A stretch of 27,745 nucleotides of DNA from Acetivibrio sp964466645. Its GTDB lineage: Bacteria; Bacillota; Clostridia; Acetivibrionales; Acetivibrionaceae. A program made the position numbers and the translations under genes. The notes under the pieces were generated by a model. It was not told where the DNA came from. It was given only the letters and a program-made list of their open reading frames with translations, and searched no databases. The DNA lies in the NCBI GenBank assembly GCA_964466645.1, contig CAYXPB010000026.1:1-27745 (forward strand), written 5' to 3'. Shown here piece after piece: positions 17,062 through 25,082 of this stretch; positions within the stretch are counted from its first letter, which is position 1, and every line of letters starts with the position of its first letter.

Positions 17062-17427
17062 TCACTCCCTGTCATCATATTCTTTTACTATTTTTTTAAG
17101 ATCTTCAATCTCATCCTTAGTCAACTTTTCCTTATGTAAAAAAGCACTAAAAAATAATTTCAAAGACCCTCCATATATTCTATCTATGTGTTCCTCTGTT
17201 TCTGCTTGCATTACCTGCTCACGACCTACCAAAGCATTAACAATTGTTTTCTCATTTTTTATGGCACTACGTTCGCAAAGTCTTCTTATGACAGTATATG
17301 TAGTTGACTTTTTCCACCCAAGCTCGTCAAATGCAATTTTAGCAAGCTCGGTGCTTGATATCGGCTCATTGTCCCATATTATATTCATAAATTTGTATTC
17401 CGCATCAAATATCTTAATTTTCTCCAC
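17062..17427 (-). CDS. BlaI/MecI/CopY-family repressor
   Basis: 121 residues. An N-terminal winged helix (AEYKFMNIIWDNEPISSTELAKI, then KKSTTYTVIRRLCER) and a C-terminal dimerisation helix ending KKIVKEYDD, the normal plan and length. It should bind dyads at its own promoter and be cleaved by the M56 protease encoded 4 bases downstream. The start is GTG at 17427, eight bases after GGAGG; the longer reading from TTG at 17442 would place the GGAGG inside the gene. Two palindromes at 17449-17492 are the likely operators, giving autoregulation. Confidence 0.9.
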   Translation of the reverse strand: MEKIKIFDAEYKFMNIIWDNEPISSTELAKIAFDELGWKKSTTYTVIRRLCERSAIKNEKTIVNALVGREQVMQAETEEHIDRIYGGSLKLFFSAFLHKEKLTKDEIEDLKKIVKEYDDRE

Positions 17428-17448
17428 CCTTTTATCCTCCAATTTCGA

Positions 17449-17504
17449 TTTAATGCATTAAACCAATCTAAAATAAGTTTAATACATTAAACCTCAAGTG
17501 TCAA
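17449..17504 (-). promoter_or_regulatory. blaI promoter with two palindromic operators
   Basis: Minus strand: TTGACA (17499-17504), 17-base spacer, TAAACT (17476-17481). Palindrome GTTTAATACATTAAAC (17477-17492) overlaps the -10 region. A second, TTTAATGCATTAAA (17449-17462), lies just before the ribosome site. The shared half-site TTTAAT suggests one regulator, most simply BlaI itself. Confidence 0.7.
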
Positions 17505-17543
17505 TATTTACATTTTAAGATTCGCTGGTGATTTAGGATAATT

Positions 17544-17567
17544 GGGTTACAAAAATTAAATGCACCC
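17544..17567. repeat. Inverted repeat, right copy (partner at 13157-13181)
   Basis: GGGTTACAAAAATTAAATGCACCC, inverted relative to the copy at 13157-13181. It lies between the blaI promoter and hppA. Confidence 0.6.
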
Positions 17568-17626
17568 AAGGAAGTAAAATTCCTTATACATGTATCAATA
17601 TCTATATTGATGAATAAAATATTCAT
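17568..17626. repeat. Three consecutive palindromes upstream of hppA
   Basis: AAGGAA-gtaaaa-TTCCTT (17568-17585), ATCAATAT-ct-ATATTGAT (17594-17611) and ATGAATA-aaa-TATTCAT (17610-17626). They lie 50-110 bases before the hppA promoter, so they may be operators or a structured boundary; none has a T-run of a normal terminator. Confidence 0.5.
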
Positions 17627-17676
17627 ATATTAGGAAAATTACAAAAAACTTATTCATATTTATAACAAATATAAAA

Positions 17677-17705
17677 TTGAATAATTTCTTTCAATGTAGT
17701 AAAAT
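17677..17705 (+). promoter_or_regulatory. hppA promoter
   Basis: TTGAAT (17677-17682), 17-base spacer, TAAAAT (17700-17705), about 35 bases before the ATG; the ribosome site is AAGGAGG. Confidence 0.6.
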
Positions 17706-17741
17706 ATTGTAGGAAGTCATAATTTCTAAGGAGGTCAGCAT

Positions 17742-19829
17742 ATGTTTGAAATCTCTACACAAGCGGTTCAAATCGTATCTCTAGTAATCTCCGCCCTAGC
17801 TCTTGGTGTTGCAGCTTGGCTGTACACATGGGTAAAGTCGCAACCCTCATCAAACGCCCGCATTGCCGAAATAGGCGAGTATATTCGTAAGGGCGCTAAT
17901 ACCTTTTTGAAACGCGAATATCTTATTTTAACACGATTTACGGCAGTGGCGGCTATTTTGATTGTGATTTTGCTGCCAAAACCAATTTGGAGCACGGGTA
18001 ATATTTCCGAAAATATTTTTATGGCAATTTCATATATTTTCGGTACAGTTTTATCAGCTCTTGCAGGAAAAATAGGTATACAAGTTGCAACAATTGCAAA
18101 CATGAAGGCTGCAGAAGCTGCTACTAAAGGTGTCAAACCATCTTTTATGGCAGGATTCCGCGGTGGTGCAGTAATGGGAATGGCTGTTGTCGGCACAAGT
18201 CTTCTTGGCGTAACTTTAGTTCTAATGCTTATAGGTGATGCAAGTGCCGTTCTTGGCTTTAGCTTTGGTGCTAGTTCGCTCGCACTATTTGCCAAGGCAG
18301 GGGGCGGAATATTTACAAAGACTGCCGATATCAGTGCAGACCTTGTAGGTAAGGTAGAATTGGGCATGGAAGAGGATGACCCTAGAAATCCTGCAGTTAT
18401 AGCCGACAATGTCGGGGATAACGTCGGTGATGTCGCTGGAATGGGTGCAGACCTTTTCGACTCCAATGTTGCGGCAATGTCTGCGGCACTTATTATGGCT
18501 ACATCTATAGGAGGTCTAGTAAGTAAAAATGTTACTATGGTTTTTATTTATGCAGCGTTAGGACTTCTGTCATCTATAATTGGTGTAGCTACTGCCCGTA
18601 TTGGTGAAAAAGGTGACCCTACCAAAGCTCTTAACAGTTCCACTTATGTAACAACGGCAGTTTACGCAGTACTAACAGCTTTATTTACTTATCTTTTCGG
18701 TCTCGAGTGGCGTATTTGGGGTGCTACTGCAATTGGACTTATCGTTGGTACTGTAATCGGTATTACCACCGACTATTTTACAAATGATGCAAAGCCAATA
18801 GTTAAGTCAGTTGCTAATGCTTCAAAATCCGGGCCAGCTTTTACAATTCTTTCAGGTTTTTCTTATGGCTTGTTAAGCTCTCTTCCGGCATTAGTAGGTA
18901 TAGCAGTTACTGCCTTATTGTCTTATAATATATGTGAACCCCTAGGCACCGGTTATGGAATGTTTGGCATTTCCATGTCAGCACTAGGAATGCTTTCAAT
19001 AGTAGGAATGATTATCTCAAACGACGCCTACGGTCCTATCGTTGATAATGCAAGAGGTCTTGCAGAAATGGGGGGTTTAGGCGAAAAAGTTATTGCAATC
19101 ACTGATGAACTTGACGCAGCAGGAAACACTGTTAAAGCTGTTACAAAGGGCTTCTCCATCAGTGCTGCAGGACTTACTGTCATTGCACTTTTAGGGGCTT
19201 TCATGAGTGAAGTAAACACAGCAGCTGCAGAGCTAGGAGTTGAAGGTATCAGCCACTTCGATATTATGAATCCTACAGTGTTTTTCGGACTCATTATAGG
19301 AGTCTCAGTTCCAGCAGTTTTCTCTGCTATGTTGATGTTAGGTGTAGACAAGAACGCACAAAGAATGGTTGAAGAAATCCATCGTCAATGGAATTCAATT
19401 CCGGGACTTAAAGAAGGCAAAGAGGGTGTAAAACCCGACTATGATAAATGTATAGATATCGCAACGACGGGTTCTCTAAAAGAGCTTGTACCAGCAGGAT
19501 TGGTAGCAATCTTTTCAACTGTTATTGTTGGTTTTGTTGGCGGTGTTTCAGCTATAGGCGGTTTTCTAACCGGTAATATAGCTTCGGGGCTTTTACTTGC
19601 ATTACTTATGTCCAATGCTGGAGGACTTTGGGATAATTCTAAGAAGTATGTTGAGGCAGGAAACTGTGGAGGAAAAGGTTCACCGGCCCATAAAGCGGCT
19701 GTCGTTGGGGATACTGTAGGAGATCCGTTTAAAGATACTGCGGGGCCTTCTATAAATACTCAAATCACAGTTGTTTCGCTTGTTGCTTCTTTGTTGTCGA
19801 CGTTATTTCTTCTTTACTCATTTTTTTAA
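17742..19829 (+). CDS. hppA: Membrane-bound proton-translocating pyrophosphatase, K+-independent type
   Basis: 695 residues, about 16 hydrophobic segments. The enzyme hydrolyses cytoplasmic pyrophosphate and pumps cations across the membrane. Pyrophosphate/Mg2+ site motifs are visible: SADLVGKVE, EEDDPRNPAVIADNVGDNVGD (about 210-232) and, near the C-terminus, GDTVGDPFKDTAGPS. The segment GNTVKAVTKG (461-470) has Lys at 465 and Thr at 468, the pattern known for the K+-independent, H+-pumping subfamily; the K+-dependent H+ or Na+ pumps have Ala at the lysine position. The Lys is seen; ion specificity is inferred from family rules. It is monocistronic with a clear terminator. Confidence 0.95.
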   Translation: MFEISTQAVQIVSLVISALALGVAAWLYTWVKSQPSSNARIAEIGEYIRKGANTFLKREYLILTRFTAVAAILIVILLPKPIWSTGNISENIFMAISYIFGTVLSALAGKIGIQVATIANMKAAEAATKGVKPSFMAGFRGGAVMGMAVVGTSLLGVTLVLMLIGDASAVLGFSFGASSLALFAKAGGGIFTKTADISADLVGKVELGMEEDDPRNPAVIADNVGDNVGDVAGMGADLFDSNVAAMSAALIMATSIGGLVSKNVTMVFIYAALGLLSSIIGVATARIGEKGDPTKALNSSTYVTTAVYAVLTALFTYLFGLEWRIWGATAIGLIVGTVIGITTDYFTNDAKPIVKSVANASKSGPAFTILSGFSYGLLSSLPALVGIAVTALLSYNICEPLGTGYGMFGISMSALGMLSIVGMIISNDAYGPIVDNARGLAEMGGLGEKVIAITDELDAAGNTVKAVTKGFSISAAGLTVIALLGAFMSEVNTAAAELGVEGISHFDIMNPTVFFGLIIGVSVPAVFSAMLMLGVDKNAQRMVEEIHRQWNSIPGLKEGKEGVKPDYDKCIDIATTGSLKELVPAGLVAIFSTVIVGFVGGVSAIGGFLTGNIASGLLLALLMSNAGGLWDNSKKYVEAGNCGGKGSPAHKAAVVGDTVGDPFKDTAGPSINTQITVVSLVASLLSTLFLLYSFF

Positions 19830-19857
19830 GAATTATTTATGTTGTGAACAGATTAAC

Positions 19858-19909
19858 TATAAAAAGCAGCTATTCCTTATAAATGGGGGATGGCTGTTTT
19901 TGATTTTTA
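19858..19909 (+). terminator. Intrinsic terminator of hppA
   Basis: AAAAAGCAGCTATTCC pairs with GGGGATGGCTGTTTTT (imperfect), followed by a TTTTTGATTTTT tract, 30 bases after the stop codon. Confidence 0.8.
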
Positions 19910-19933
19910 AATTTTAGCATCGATTATTTCGTT

Positions 19934-20405
19934 CTAACGAGATGAGCTCTTGAATACATCCAACAATTCATCGGAACAGTCAAACAAATTGTCACCAAGT
20001 CCTGCCAGTTTTCTCAGCGCATCATCAGTAAACTTAAATACTGACTTTGACTGAAGCCAATCCAACCCCTTTTGGTTGAACTTTTCTGCAAATTCCTTAA
20101 TAACATCTTCTGATGCTCCTGCCTTTTTAAGGCTTTTTGTCTTTTATTACTGTCTTTGTAGATGCTGACGCAGCGAGTCTTGGAAAAACCAGTTTCCCCT
20201 CCCTTTAGAATGGCTGGCGAAGCACTGCTTTAGAATCTTTATAGTTGCTTTTAATAAAATACATTGCTATACCTAATATAAGAGTAACATAAGTATTTTT
20301 TACGTCTAAAGTTAAAGCAGTTACCAAATCTTCACAGTTAGATATTCTAACAAATTTTGCTTGCCTTGTAAACAAAAAATGTCTTATCATTCTTATATCA
20401 AACAT
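19934..20405 (-). pseudogene. Degraded gene, family unknown
   Basis: Minus-strand debris. A 66-codon frame (20205-20405, beginning MFDIRMIRHF and containing a hydrophobic TLILGIAMYFI) stops at TAA. The same frame continues past it as REGKLVFPRLAASASTKTVIKD to about 20140, then a one-base shift leads into KSLKKAGASEDVIKEF and on to FDCSDELLDVFKSSSR, with TAG at 19934. The two lower parts read as one protein only if a frameshift is assumed; whether the 66-codon part belongs is less sure. No ribosome site is seen at its ATG. The rest of the 687-base interval holds the hppA terminator and the azlC leader. Confidence 0.45.
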
Positions 20406-20516
20406 ATAGCTAATTTTATTGATTCGTATTATAATATTCTACATGTTCAAAACTGTAAATTTGTTAGTAGCAAATGGAGTGTATTTGAATTAATTTCGAA
20501 AGGAGAGCTTTAGTGC

Positions 20517-21239
20517 ATGCGTACATATTTACCTAACAAAAAGGATTTTGTTTATGGTTTTAAAAGGGGCTTTCCAATTGCATTAGGATATATACCTGTT
20601 TCATTTACTTTCGGTTTGATGGCAGTAAATGGTGGTATTTCTCCCCTAATGGCAGTGTTTATTTCTTTGACAAACCTGACTAGTGCAGGACAATTTGCGG
20701 GCACAAATCTTATTATAGAGAGTGCAGGTTTTTTTGAAATCACTTTGACTACTTTTGTCATTAACATACGCTACATGTTGATGTCCCTATCGTTGTCCCA
20801 AAAGATAGATCCGGATATATCGTTGTTTCAAAGACTAATCTTTGGTTTTGGAATAACCGATGAAACTTTCTCGATAGCATCGGTAGAAAAGGGAAAACTA
20901 TCATATTATTATATGATGGGACTGATTACAGGTCCCATCATCGGCTGGAGTTTAGGTACAGCTTTAGGTGCTTTGACCTGTTCTGCATTGCCGGAATCCA
21001 TTAGCAGTGCAATGGGAATAGCTCTATATGCTATGTTTATTGCAATTATTATACCACCGGCAAGAAAATCCAAATCAATTTTAATGATTATACTTGTTTC
21101 AATAGGAATTAATGTGTTGCTTAAATACATTCCATTGTTCGGTTTTATATCCAGCGGATTTAGAGTTATTGCTGCAACTATTTTAGGCGCCGGAATAGGA
21201 GCTACCTTATGGCCCATAGAGGATGAGAAAAAGGAGTAG
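20517..21239 (+). CDS. azlC: AzlC-family branched-chain amino acid exporter, large subunit
   Basis: 240 residues, typical length. Hydrophobic throughout, with the family patterns GFKRGFPIALGYIPVSFTFG near the N-terminus, LTSAGQFAG, and NIRYMLMSLSLSQK. AzlC with AzlD forms an exporter of branched-chain amino acids (and toxic analogues such as azaleucine) in the cytoplasmic membrane. The ATG is supported by AAAGGAGAG upstream; the overlapping GTG is out of frame. azlD follows 4 bases after the stop. No Lrp/AsnC-type regulator (AzlB) is nearby. Confidence 0.93.
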   Translation: MRTYLPNKKDFVYGFKRGFPIALGYIPVSFTFGLMAVNGGISPLMAVFISLTNLTSAGQFAGTNLIIESAGFFEITLTTFVINIRYMLMSLSLSQKIDPDISLFQRLIFGFGITDETFSIASVEKGKLSYYYMMGLITGPIIGWSLGTALGALTCSALPESISSAMGIALYAMFIAIIIPPARKSKSILMIILVSIGINVLLKYIPLFGFISSGFRVIAATILGAGIGATLWPIEDEKKE

Positions 21240-21243
21240 GAAT

Positions 21244-21546
21244 ATGTCATATACCTTAATCGCAGTATTATTAATGGCTCTTGTTACTTATATACCGAGA
21301 GTACTGCCAATATCTATTTTTAGAAAAGAGATAAAGTCAAAATATATAAAATCCTTCCTGCAGTATGTTCCCTATGCAGTTCTAGGAGCACTAACTTTCC
21401 CGGACATTATAAATTCTACCGGCAACTATAAAACAGCTCTATTTGGCACTGTTGTCTCTTTAATTCTTGCTTATATGGGAAAAAGCTTGGTGCTTGTAGC
21501 TCTTGGAGCTATATTAACGGTTTTAGCAGTGGGAATAGTTTTTTAA
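21244..21546 (+). CDS. azlD: AzlD-family branched-chain amino acid exporter, small subunit
   Basis: 100 residues with four hydrophobic segments and the AzlD pattern VTYIPRVLP near the start and FLQYVPYAVLGALTFP in the middle. It is the partner of AzlC. The frame is open from 21223, but the ATG at 21244 has AAAAAGGAG at the right distance, so the shorter form is chosen and the genes do not overlap. Confidence 0.92.
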   Translation: MSYTLIAVLLMALVTYIPRVLPISIFRKEIKSKYIKSFLQYVPYAVLGALTFPDIINSTGNYKTALFGTVVSLILAYMGKSLVLVALGAILTVLAVGIVF

Positions 21547-21560
21547 GCATATTAAAACTT

Positions 21561-22034
21561 TTACAGGTTAACAATCAATTTTTTAACCATATCGGAAATC
21601 TTGGCTTCGCGTTGTTTGCGAGACCAATTTGCGATACCTGTAGCTAAGACATTAGTCCCTTTTGCTTCACATGCTTTTCTCATTTGGCCAACTGCGCTAT
21701 TTCCTCCCATCCAAGCATAGGGAAACTGTTGGGTAACAAAACAACTGACCTTTTTCCCACTTAGCGAAGCTGTCTTTGATAAGTATTCTTTCATAGCATG
21801 AGAAAGAGAGAACGCATGAACGGGAGCACCAAATATAACTGCATCATAGCTACTAACATCGGGAATATTCTTGAGTTGAACCTTTCCTTGGGCCGCTGCA
21901 TCTTCGTCAACAGCCGTAACCTGTTCAAGGTTGACAGAGTGTCCGGCATTAAGAAGTTCCTGTTTGATCTTTTGCGCAACCGACAATGTATTCCCAGTCT
22001 TCGAGTGAACAATAATACCTATTTTCATATACAT
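21561..22034 (-). CDS. Flavodoxin-family protein
   Basis: 157 residues from the chosen ATG. The FMN phosphate loop is HSKTGNTLSVA near the N-terminus, followed by a Rossmann-like strand AVIFGAPVHAFS, which contacts the isoalloxazine in this family, and KVSCFVTQQFPYAW. It likely binds FMN and carries electrons or acts as a small oxidoreductase; the partner is unknown. Three ATGs occur within five codons; the one at 22034 is six bases from AAGGAG and is preferred to the one at 22040, which touches it. It is convergent with azlD. Confidence 0.85.
   Translation of the reverse strand: MYMKIGIIVHSKTGNTLSVAQKIKQELLNAGHSVNLEQVTAVDEDAAAQGKVQLKNIPDVSSYDAVIFGAPVHAFSLSHAMKEYLSKTASLSGKKVSCFVTQQFPYAWMGGNSAVGQMRKACEAKGTNVLATGIANWSRKQREAKISDMVKKLIVNL
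21566..21588. terminator. Possible shared terminator hairpin between azlD and the flavodoxin gene
   Basis: GGTTAA (21566-21571) pairs with TTAACC (21583-21588). It lies inside the last codons of the flavodoxin gene and 20 bases past azlD. The stem is weak and the following T-tract poor on both strands. Confidence 0.3.
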
Positions 22035-22065
22035 TACCATCTCCTTATATTCAATACTGTATCTA

Positions 22066-22098
22066 TTGTTTTAGGTGACTAAAATTTCCTCAAAACAA
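22066..22098. promoter_or_regulatory. Inverted repeat upstream of the flavodoxin gene
   Basis: TTGTTTTAGG (22066-22075) and CCTCAAAACAA (22088-22098) form a nearly perfect inverted repeat about 35 bases before the start codon. It could be an operator; no regulator gene is adjacent. Confidence 0.35.
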
Positions 22099-22160
22099 TT
22101 CTATTCTATTTTACGAAATATATTAAATAATGTCTTTTAATTCTTCACAATTTTCTGTAC

Positions 22161-23048
22161 TTACGAATAATTCACCAATCTTTCCGGGCCTGCAATTATT
22201 CCCCTATCTACAAATAATGTTCCGTCCTTCTTTGTCTTAATGCTCCACTCGCTAAGTGTTATATTTCCACTTTCAATTTCTATAGAGGTTATTCCATATG
22301 GATGAATACAACTGCCATCGTTAAAGTATGGCCAATCTCCGGCTTCAGGAAATGCAGGTCTGTGAGTGTGTCCTGCAATAAGCATGTGTTTTTCTTTTTT
22401 TACCCATTCAATCAATTTACCTTCAACTGATGCTTTACTCCCGTAATTTTTTGCTGCACTAGTCGGGTCATTTACTCCTAACAATTCAAGAGGCCTCCAC
22501 AAATATCTCACTAAAAATCTGCTCAGCCGCCAAAATCTATCATTCATAAGGGTTACCTGATGTCCATGTACCAAAAAAATCTCTTTACCTGTAACAGTAT
22601 GCTTTAAAACCAAACCTTCATGAAACTTTAATTTTTCAAATAATGAAATACTGACTTTCTCTCTCTCGGCTATATATCGATATTTAATATTTCTAGTAAA
22701 GCCTTTATTTTTCTTTACTATATCGTGATTTCCAAAGATAAAATAAACTCTGCTTTGACTAATAAATTTAGATAGCAAAAAAAAGACATCACTGTGTTGG
22801 TTCATTATTTCGGAAAGCTCATTAGTTTCCCACAGTTCGTCTCCGTCGCCTAATTCTATATATGTGTAATTCATATTAAAATAGTAGCTTAAAGCAGCAT
22901 AGTAAATGTTTTGATTCTTAGAAAAACTATCTGCCCAGCTTCCATCTCCTCTGTGGCAGTCACTCATTAGGACAATTTTAGAAGAGTCATCGAAAGGAAT
23001 ACGTTCTGCCTCCTCAAAGATTTTTGATAGTCTCATAGCTTCGTACAT
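22161..23048 (-). CDS. Calcineurin-like metallophosphoesterase
   Basis: 295 residues from the chosen ATG. The metal-binding blocks of the family appear in order: SDCHRGD (D30, H32), ELGDGDE (D68), FGNHD (N107, H108), VHGHQ (H161, H163) and AGHTHRP (H227, H229). It is a cytoplasmic two-metal phosphoesterase; the arrangement recalls LpxH-like and related nucleotide or phospholipid hydrolases, but the substrate cannot be told. A GTG at 23057 is an alternative start. The ATG at 23048 is six bases from GGGGTG. A weak promoter candidate (TTAACA ... TACTAT) lies in 23100-23165. Confidence 0.9.
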   Translation of the reverse strand: MYEAMRLSKIFEEAERIPFDDSSKIVLMSDCHRGDGSWADSFSKNQNIYYAALSYYFNMNYTYIELGDGDELWETNELSEIMNQHSDVFFLLSKFISQSRVYFIFGNHDIVKKNKGFTRNIKYRYIAEREKVSISLFEKLKFHEGLVLKHTVTGKEIFLVHGHQVTLMNDRFWRLSRFLVRYLWRPLELLGVNDPTSAAKNYGSKASVEGKLIEWVKKEKHMLIAGHTHRPAFPEAGDWPYFNDGSCIHPYGITSIEIESGNITLSEWSIKTKKDGTLFVDRGIIAGPERLVNYS

Positions 23049-23201
23049 CCCTAACACCCCATAAAAGCCTACCTACGCTTTAAACATAGCAAAATTTAAT
23101 TGCCCTGCTTCGTAATTCTCCTACTTAATAGTATTCAGAATTATGCGATTATGTTAATTAAAGATGTACTTTTAGTATTCAACTTCATTGTTTAAAAAAA
23201 C

Positions 23202-23582
23202 TTAAAATTTGTTGAGTTGCGAGTTGTAATTTTTCTCCCATATAATCAAAATGACAGTTCCTGTAAAATAGCACAAAATATCTCTTATATCAAAGGAAGT
23301 CCCCATAATGGTAGACATTAATTTATTGTTCCCCAACCCCAACTTGTCTACAAGATGAAAGTACTGAGTTATTTCCACCACAACAGCAAATAAAAATAAG
23401 TATATTGGAAGACCTTTTATAGGCTTGTCCCATATCCCCCTAATGAAGGTATACATTAAAATAATCACTAAAATATCTCCAATAAAAGGTCGTATAATTT
23501 TATCCTTTACAAAAAGTGCAATAAGCACTTCAGTAATAAACAAAATAAAAAAGGCGACCATATACTTTAAGTTAAATTTCAT
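23202..23582 (-). CDS. DUF2809-like membrane protein
   Basis: 126 residues with four hydrophobic segments. Family-type stretches: FIGDILVIILMYTFIR, LFAVVVEITQYF, and TSFDIRDILCYFTGT near the C-terminus. This small membrane family has no established function. The reading frame is open 16 codons further, but GGAGG lies nine bases before the ATG at 23582, which is also where the family sequence seems to begin. It is upstream of the metallophosphoesterase with a 153-base gap, so a common transcript is uncertain. Confidence 0.8.
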   Translation of the reverse strand: MKFNLKYMVAFFILFITEVLIALFVKDKIIRPFIGDILVIILMYTFIRGIWDKPIKGLPIYLFLFAVVVEITQYFHLVDKLGLGNNKLMSTIMGTSFDIRDILCYFTGTVILIIWEKNYNSQLNKF

Positions 23583-23691
23583 AACTATTATCCTCCAACA
23601 TTTTACCTTAGATAATAAAACACAAAACAATCTTCACAAAAGATTATAACCCATTGCGTGCATAATTTCACCTGCAACTTACCTTTTTTAA

Positions 23692-25082
23692 TTATAGCAT
23701 TTCAATTTTATCAGCTAATTCAACAATATTATTCTTTCGGTTGGGCTCAATTCCGATTAGATAATCATCAAGTTTCATGTGCCATTCCTTTTCACTTTCC
23801 GCTAGATTTGAGTCAACCTTATTTATAGGAAGCAAGTTAAACAGCGTGGCAAGCTCATTATCTCCCAACACCTGAAATAATTCGGCAAATTCGTTGTCAA
23901 ACAAACAATCTGCCTCTAAGATATCCACCAAATCAGAGATACTATGAATATCCTTTTGAATAATTGATAACTTATCAGTTACAAACCGGCACTCTCTAAT
24001 TTCATTAGCCAATTTTCTAAACAATTCATCCTCCGTCTTGTCTCCATCCATAAAATGAATAATGGGCTTAATAAGTTTTTCCTTACTGCTTACAAATATA
24101 GATTCTAATTGTTCGTTTTCCAACGCATTTTTTAACCTCTCACAAATATCTCTTATAGTTTTATAAATATACTGTTGAAAAAAATCATTTGTAAAGTCAA
24201 GCTGTTTGCAGAGCTTTATTGATGCAGTTTCCAATACTTTACACAACTGATCCTGCGATAAATATTCAAGTTTTTCCTGTAGACTTTTCCTATCTATGGA
24301 ATCAATTTTCAGTCCACCTGCGCTTTTACCTAACAAAGTATGTCCTAACGCATTTGTAAATACAATCCTAAATATATTGACGAGTAAATCCGTATACTTT
24401 TCATCGTAGCCCCTTAACACACAGGATATAGCATCTTCAGAAAACTCTTTACAGAATTTATTTTCCCAATAGATCTTCTGAAGGTATTCAAAAATATACC
24501 TTTCTTCAAAATACCTACTACTCTACTACCCANNNNNNNNNNTACCATTTCCATTTTATCAATATTTAATGGATAATCTATGGAACATGGGGTATCATGG
24601 GCTGCAAAATCCGGGTCATAAGAAGAAAAAAATTCGCTTAATCCGTTTTCAACGGTATCGTTATATGCCAAATTATCTGTTTCAATTCGTTCATGCTGTA
24701 CTATGTGGAGTAAATGCTTGGCAATATTTGTTTTCTTTTCAATAAGCTTTCTTCCCTTTTTGTACAATTCCTCTAGAGGAGTCTGTCTTATTTCGGACAA
24801 ACTCATATCGGTATCGGTTAAACTTTTGAGATAAATTCCTATGCTGTACAAAGTAGATTGCAAAATACTTTGAGCAATCTCAACTCTAACCGAACTACTA
24901 TCACCTGAACTATAGCGTTCGATCTGTCTCGCCAAGAGTTTAACACTTTGGATTTGAATGTTCTCTATTTCAGGGTCGGATAACAACTTCAAAAGGTGTG
25001 CCTCCTGAATAAAAGACTGAAAATAATGCGCTTCACTTAAACTCTCTCTTTTTATAAGTTGTTGCTTTTCTATACTACTCAT
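23692..25082 (-). CDS. DUF6179-like protein, broken by an assembly gap
   Basis: The 5' part (24543-25082, 180 codons from ATG) ends at a run of 10 N. The 3' part reads in another frame from about 24522 to the stop at 23692 (276 residues), beginning RYFEERYIFEYLQKIYW and continuing through VLRGYDEKYTDLLVNIF. Two TAG codons just inside the gap edge lie in a GTAGTAGAGTAGTAGG tract that looks like poor contig-end sequence. Joined, the parts give at least 456 residues, which fits my memory of DUF6179 (around 450-480). Conserved-looking segment: SSSVRVEIAQSILQS. No membrane segment or enzyme motif is seen; function unknown. The ATG overlaps the upstream DUF6323-like gene by 4 bases. Confidence 0.75.
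24533..24542. other. Assembly gap (10 N)
   Basis: Ten ambiguous bases inside the DUF6179-like gene; the true length of the missing sequence is unknown. Reading frames that cross the N run are not reliable. Confidence 0.99.

Noticed and set aside
17768..18466. 232-codon ORF on the strand opposite hppA
   Set aside because: It is a shadow of hppA, whose family motifs span the same bases; its composition is low-complexity Ala/Pro/Ser with no ribosome site.
24414..24532. Continuation of the 5' DUF6179 frame across the N run (GSRVVGILKKGIF...)
   Set aside because: The frame passes through ten unknown bases. The competing frame reads smoothly into the conserved C-terminal half, so this tail is an artefact.
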